From: an uncultured Clostridia bacterium
GTDB lineage: Bacteria > Bacillota > Clostridia > Oscillospirales > Ruminococcaceae
NCBI GenBank assembly: GCA_947630315.1
Contig: CANRHA010000085.1
Coordinates: 1 to 7,358, forward strand
DNA: 7,358 nt
Direction: 5' to 3'
Position 1 is the stretch's first letter, and every line of letters starts with the position of its first letter. The notes beneath the pieces were generated by a model, which did not search any database, was not told the origin of the DNA, and saw nothing but the letters and a program-made list of their open reading frames with translations. The position numbers and the translations under genes were made by a program. Below are positions 4,554 through 7,358 of this stretch, piece after piece.

Positions 4554-5440
4554 TTACCGGCACCTCCCTCGTTCTTATCGGATCTTACCTTTTTCGGGGC
4601 CTTTGAGCCGGCGTGTTTTGATTTTTCTCCGCCGTCCTTATTCCCGTAATATCCGTATCCGTAGCCGTAGCCGTAACCGTAGCCATAGCCGTGTTTCTTC
4701 TTCTTTCCGCCCTCATAGTATACCTTTGTAAGCGTTACAAGGCCGCAGCGGTTTTCGATATCCTCGGGCGTCTTGATTGTCGTATCCATTACGGCGATAA
4801 AGATTATTACTCCTGCCGCCAGAACTGCGCCGAGCACAAAAGCGATCACGACCGTTTTTGTAAGGCTCGGGAAGGAGGGCGACTCGGGCGCTATTGCGTC
4901 GTCGTAAATGCTCGGAACGGAGATATCCATAATCGTCGCGAGCTTATCTACGGCGTAATAGGTCAGGTCGTTGGCGATATCGCGCGCAAGGTAAGGATCG
5001 GCGTCGGTGACGGTTATCTTTATGATATGCGTGTCGGTGGGGTTAGTGACCTCGACGTTTTCATAAAGTTCGCGGTAGGTATAGGGCAGATCCATCTCTT
5101 TTATTACCGCTTCTAAAATGGTGCGGCTCTTGATGATGTCTGAGTAGTCTGCCGCGATGTTGCTTGCAAGGTTCAGGTCGGCCATCTCAAGAAGAGCGTT
5201 GCTGCCGCTTGTTGAGACGAGGTAGGTAGAGGTCGTAGCCGTATAGAGGGGGGTGATGAAGAACTGAACGACTATACCCGCACCGAGCGCGAAAACCAGA
5301 GCAACTGCTATAATTATGAGGATATGGCGCCGCAGGGCGTCAAACAGGAGTAAAAGATCGATCTCCTGGGTATCCTCGGCAGCTCCGGCCGCGTTGCGCT
5401 TTGCGACGGCGGCATCGGTCTGATACTGATTACTTTCCAT
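4550..5440 (-). CDS. cpsC: CpsC/YwqC-like Wzz-family chain-length modulator with Gly-Tyr tail
   Basis: 296-residue polysaccharide co-polymerase. It has a cytoplasmic N-terminus, TM1 about 39-63, an extracellular Wzz domain about 64-193, a proline-containing approach to TM2 (APESPSFPSL, 184-193), TM2 about 195-218 and a cytoplasmic tail. The family activates the partner kinase through the region after TM2 and sets polymer chain length. The tail is unusual: KKKKH is followed by seven Gly-Tyr units plus YYG (about 246-266) and then about 30 Lys/Gly-rich residues. Most CpsC proteins stop soon after TM2. The start is supported by GAGG six bases upstream of ATG. Its stop overlaps cpsD by four bases. 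No clear promoter is seen in the 93-bp gap upstream, so expression may depend on read-through from the surface-protein gene. Confidence 0.94.
   Translation of the reverse strand: MESNQYQTDAAVAKRNAAGAAEDTQEIDLLLLFDALRRHILIIIAVALVFALGAGIVVQFFITPLYTATTSTYLVSTSGSNALLEMADLNLASNIAADYSDIIKSRTILEAVIKEMDLPYTYRELYENVEVTNPTDTHIIKITVTDADPYLARDIANDLTYYAVDKLATIMDISVPSIYDDAIAPESPSFPSLTKTVVIAFVLGAVLAAGVIIFIAVMDTTIKTPEDIENRCGLVTLTKVYYEGGKKKKHGYGYGYGYGYGYGYYGNKDGGEKSKHAGSKAPKKVRSDKNEGGAGK
4649..4690 (-). repeat. Hexanucleotide tandem repeat encoding (Gly-Tyr)7
   Basis: Seven in-frame GGN-TAY units within the cpsC tail. Third positions vary (GGC, GGT, GGA; TAC, TAT), so the repeat is not pure at DNA level. This suggests it is kept for its protein sequence, though unit-number change by slippage would keep the frame. 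Confidence 0.93.
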
Positions 5441-5466
5441 GTTTACCTCAAAAATGTGTACTTATT

Positions 5467-5498
5467 GAAATCAGCAAACCGCGGGGCTTGCTGATTTC
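5467..5498. terminator. Intergenic stem-loop between surface-protein gene and cpsC
   Basis: GAAATCAGCAA (5467-5477) pairs perfectly with TTGCTGATTTC (5488-5498) around a ten-base loop. On the minus (transcribed) strand it begins 36 nt after the surface-protein stop and is followed by AATAAGTACACATTTTTG, not by an immediate T-run, so it may be a weak terminator, an attenuator or a 3'-end stabiliser. On the plus strand it is followed by a T-rich tract, but no plus-strand gene feeds into it. A small competing hairpin CTGA/TCAG overlaps one arm (5491-5503). Confidence 0.6.
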
Positions 5499-5533
5499 GT
5501 CAGTTGTTTTGTTTTTAAAGCGTCAGCTATGAA

Positions 5534-6208
5534 TTATCTCTTCTTGGAGACAACGATAGCAGCGGCGGCAGCCATCATAGGAACAACGGCAAGAACGATA
5601 CCGGTCTTGGGGTTCTCGTCAGCCTTAGGCTCCTCAGCGGGCTCGTCAGCAACGTTCATGTCGTCGCCGCCCTCGGGCTCGTCTTCCTCGGTCTCGGGAG
5701 CTTCGGTAGGAACATTGACGTTAACTTCGGTGTAGTTCTTAACGATAGCGAAGTAGTGCCACTGGTTGATGGCAGCAGCGTCGGCGGTAAACAAAGCTCT
5801 GTCGCCGCTTACCTTAAGGTCAGCGCCTTCGAGAACTTCCCAGTCGTCGCGTACGAGTACGGTGTCGCCAGCCTCAGCGCCGGGAGCGTAAACGTTAAGG
5901 GTTACGGGGCCGGTTACGTTGGTAGGAACGGAGATAGCGTATACGGCAACAACAGTACCGTAGGCGGTAGCTTCGTCATACATAGCGCCGCTGGTAGCAA
6001 CGGAAACGGTAGCGTTTACGGGAGCGCCGTTAGCAGCGGTTGCGCTGTAGGTGTACTTGCTGCCAGAAGCAGTACTTCCGGAAGAAGCGCCGGCAGGGCT
6101 GCCATGAGGGATTTTAGGAAGAGTTACAGATCCGTCAGCGGCAAAAGCAGCGACAGCGAGTGAGAGTGACAGGCAAAGAGCCAGAGCGATTGCAAGAATT
6201 TTCTTCAT
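5534..6208 (-). CDS. Secreted surface protein with NPKTG sortase sorting signal
   Basis: 224 residues, family not recognised. Residues 1-23 are a clear signal peptide (MKK, hydrophobic core, AFA cleavage site, mature start ADGS). A Gly/Ser-rich segment (36-50) leads to a single beta-rich domain of about 110 residues (51-160). An acidic Glu/Pro/Asp linker (167-198) then ends in NPKTG (199-203), a hydrophobic stretch (204-220) and SKKR, the classic tripartite cell-wall sorting signal in an NPxTG form. A sortase would cut between Thr and Gly and join the protein to the wall. The chosen ATG at 6206-6208 fits a GGGG element eight bases upstream and the signal peptide. A frame extension to 6316 lies at or upstream of the predicted transcription start and is rejected. 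It sits between cpsB and cpsC, which suggests a link with the surface polymer, but its function is unknown. Confidence 0.88.
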   Translation of the reverse strand: MKKILAIALALCLSLSLAVAAFAADGSVTLPKIPHGSPAGASSGSTASGSKYTYSATAANGAPVNATVSVATSGAMYDEATAYGTVVAVYAISVPTNVTGPVTLNVYAPGAEAGDTVLVRDDWEVLEGADLKVSGDRALFTADAAAINQWHYFAIVKNYTEVNVNVPTEAPETEEDEPEGGDDMNVADEPAEEPKADENPKTGIVLAVVPMMAAAAAIVVSKKR

Positions 6209-6314
6209 GAGTAATTCCCCACTTTCATTTACAAAAAATTTTGAAATTCTTCGGGATTTTCGGCTCCCGAGCCGCGTATCAGATCGGGCGCAAAATACGC
6301 CTCGAAGTGAATCC
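6209..6314 (-). promoter_or_regulatory. Structured 5' leader of the surface-protein gene
   Basis: About 105 nt between the predicted transcription start and the ATG. It can fold as CGGCT/AGCCG (plus 6261-6274) or alternatively as CGGGA/TCCCG using overlapping bases, and has GCGTAT/ATACGC arms outside. It ends in an AT-rich stretch before GTGGGGAATTACTC ATG. It does not match any riboswitch known to me. Confidence 0.5.
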
Positions 6315-6320
6315 ATGCTT

Positions 6321-6350
6321 ATGATACACCTTGCGGTGCCGAGTTGTCAA
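6321..6350 (-). promoter_or_regulatory. SigA-type promoter of the surface-protein gene
   Basis: Minus strand: perfect TTGACA (6345-6350), an 18-bp spacer, then TATCAT (6321-6326). The sequence upstream of the -35 (about 6355-6410) is strongly A/T-rich, like an UP element. A strong promoter is likely. It lies just downstream of the cpsB stop; no terminator hairpin for cpsB is visible in between. Confidence 0.82.
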
Positions 6351-6410
6351 GCGGTTCAACAAATTTTCATATATTTTCATCAAATTAGCCAAAATCATGT
6401 GCAGAAATTT

Positions 6411-7154
6411 TTATATCATGTTCAAAATGTTTAACGGTCTGCGGATAAACAGGGCGTTGGCAGCCGCCTCGCCGAACTTTTCCGCTACATATATATAGCT
6501 CGCCTTAAGATCGGGCTCTCCGCGCTCCCGGCTGTGGCGGTCGTCGGCGACTACATCTATAGCGCCCTGCTCCACCAGCTTTGAGATGAGCTTTTTCTTC
6601 TGAGACAAAAACGCCTCGGTGTTTATCTGGAGCTTCGCCCCTAAGCTTTTAAGCTCGTAAATCTCGTCGATATCGTTTAATTTATCATACCTTTCAATAT
6701 GGGCGATAAGGGGGGTTCGGCCTATCGAGAGAAGCTTTACCGTCTGCATACGGATCTCGGAGTAAGAGGTGGTCGGGTGAAATTCCGAAAGAACAACGCG
6801 GGAATCACCCAACGGCTTACAGCTTTTATCGCGGAGGCGCTCGACGGTGTCCGGCCTCATAAAAACCTCGTTGCCGAGGTAGAGATTCATATCCTCAAAA
6901 TTTGTCTGAACAAAGGCGCGGGCCTTTGCGTACGATTCGGCGATCTTATCCGGCTTAGGCTCAAAGAGGGCGGGGTTGAAATGAGGCGTAAAGCAGAGGT
7001 GGCGCACCCCGCAGGAGTATTCGAGCCTGATCAGATCGAACATCTGCTCGTCGCTGTGCGCGCCGTCGTCGACCCCCGCAAGAATATGGCAGTGAAGATC
7101 GACAAGCCCCACCGGCGCCTCGGCCGGAGCCTTGGGCTTTTTTCCGAAAAGCAT
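6411..7154 (-). CDS. cpsB: CpsB/YwqE-like PHP-domain tyrosine-protein phosphatase
   Basis: 247-residue cytoplasmic metal-dependent phosphatase that removes phosphate from tyrosines of the CpsD kinase. PHP signatures in order: DLHCHILAGVDDGA at 19-32 (metal ligands His21, His23), FTPHFNP at 55-61 (His58), GNEVF at 94-98 (Glu96), LSEFHP at 122-127, PLIAHIERY at 148-156 (His152) and VVADDRHS at 201-208 (Asp205, His207). All expected metal-ligand positions appear kept, and the length matches the family (about 240-255). Start choice: GAAAGGGG lies seven bases before the ATG at 7152-7154 but only one or two bases before the ATG at 7158-7160. A GTG at 7194-7196 would lie within the -10 region. The gene is transcribed from its own promoter and is separated from its usual partners cpsC and cpsD by the surface-protein gene. 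Confidence 0.93.
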   Translation of the reverse strand: MLFGKKPKAPAEAPVGLVDLHCHILAGVDDGAHSDEQMFDLIRLEYSCGVRHLCFTPHFNPALFEPKPDKIAESYAKARAFVQTNFEDMNLYLGNEVFMRPDTVERLRDKSCKPLGDSRVVLSEFHPTTSYSEIRMQTVKLLSIGRTPLIAHIERYDKLNDIDEIYELKSLGAKLQINTEAFLSQKKKLISKLVEQGAIDVVADDRHSRERGEPDLKASYIYVAEKFGEAAANALFIRRPLNILNMI

Positions 7155-7186
7155 AGGCATTCCCCTTTCGCGTGTTGCTATGAAAC

Positions 7187-7215
7187 AGTATAGCACATGC
7201 CGCGGAAAAATGCAA
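7187..7215 (-). promoter_or_regulatory. Extended -10 promoter of cpsB
   Basis: Minus strand: TTGCAT (7210-7215), a 17-bp spacer, TATACT (7187-7192), preceded by TGC, which gives a TGN extended -10. Predicted start near 7180, leaving a leader of about 25 nt. Confidence 0.8.
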
Positions 7216-7358
7216 GGGCGCGAACAGAGGGGATGGCCGAAGGGCGCATAGATATTAGAGGTTAGAGGCTAGAGGTGTAACCTGAGGTGGCGGGTTTGAA
7301 TCAAGCGAATAATGCGGGCGGGATGGACACTCCCGGGTGCTGCGTTACTATAGTTTCC
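7216..7358. repeat. Right edge with heptad array and possible core remnant
   Basis: No gene is seen. Bases 7249-7276 are four exact heptads: TAGATAT, TAGAGGT, TAGAGGC, TAGAGGT, about 34 bp upstream of the cpsB -35 box. Further right, TTTGAATCAAGCGAATAATG (about 7293-7312) recalls pieces of the stem-loop elements (TTTGAATCACC at 1443, AAGCGAATACC at 1864), and CCCGGGTGC appears both near 7333 and near 1536. The repeat landscape therefore probably continues beyond the window. Confidence 0.6.

Noticed and set aside
5467..5516. Plus-strand terminator for a plus-strand gene
   Set aside because: The stem is followed by T-rich sequence on the plus strand, but there is no plus-strand gene upstream.
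4691..6163. Plus-strand frames opposite cpsC and the surface-protein gene (for example 4691-5116 and 5756-6163)
   Set aside because: Composition mirrors the real minus-strand genes (Ser/Gly/Val-rich antisense of Ala/Pro/Thr codons); no ribosome site, no domain.
6209..6316. Longer N-terminus of the surface protein starting at 6316
   Set aside because: That start lies at or upstream of the predicted transcription start (about 6314), has no ribosome site, and would bury the signal peptide internally.
7155..7196. Upstream GTG or first ATG start of cpsB
   Set aside because: The GTG is in the -10 region; the first ATG is only one or two bases from the GAAAGGGG ribosome site, whereas the second has proper spacing.

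Overview
Organism and basis. The window looks like chromosomal DNA of a low-to-moderate GC Gram-positive bacterium, most likely a gut-type clostridium (Bacillota, Clostridia; an Oscillospirales-like source is a guess from overall character). The reasons are: a membrane modulator and tyrosine kinase encoded as two separate proteins (the Gram-positive arrangement), a PHP-type tyrosine phosphatase, an LCP glycopolymer transferase, a surface protein with an NPKTG sortase signal, strong AGGAGG-type ribosome sites, and near-consensus housekeeping promoters. No phage, plasmid, transposase, rRNA, tRNA or CRISPR gene was found.

Layout. All six convincing genes lie on the minus strand, so in transcription order they run right to left. 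A CpsB/YwqE-like PHP phosphatase (7154-6411) has its own extended -10 promoter. Next comes a sortase-anchored surface protein (6208-5534) with a strong promoter and a leader of about 105 nt. After a stem-loop at 5467-5498 come CpsC-like (5440-4550), CpsD-like (4553-3849, overlapping by ATGA) and an LCP transferase (3824-2757), closed by a rho-independent terminator at 2728-2753. Then follow about 1.6 kb of non-coding repeat DNA, and finally a sugar-phosphate nucleotidyltransferase (1051-170) with its own TTGACA-N17-TATACT promoter and its own terminator.

How the genes work together. The phosphatase, modulator, kinase and LCP protein form the conserved regulatory and attachment module of Gram-positive capsule or exopolysaccharide loci. 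CpsC activates CpsD, CpsD autophosphorylates on its C-terminal tyrosine cluster, CpsB removes the phosphates, and the LCP enzyme links the finished polymer to the wall. The nucleotidyltransferase could supply an activated sugar. No glycosyltransferase, flippase or polymerase is in view, so the polymer itself cannot be named. Two features are unusual: a wall-anchored protein sits between the phosphatase and the modulator genes, and the CpsC tail carries seven Gly-Tyr repeats.

Repeat region. The stretch 1102-2727 is the least ordinary part. It contains (a) a stem-loop element with constant flanks (GCATGAGC and GCGAATACCTTT) and a variable tip, in at least eight copies in both orientations, several linked in pairs through a spacer with an AATGAACCGGTTCATT palindrome; (b) exact seven-base tandem arrays (TCTGNNN or, in the other orientation, TAGNNNN), nine arrays across the window, all intergenic; (c) a 25-bp GC-rich hairpin at the centre of a roughly 360-bp inverted arrangement; (d) a 187-bp direct duplication. 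This resembles a nest of REP/BIME- or MITE-like elements plus heptameric short tandem repeats. All alignments were made by eye.
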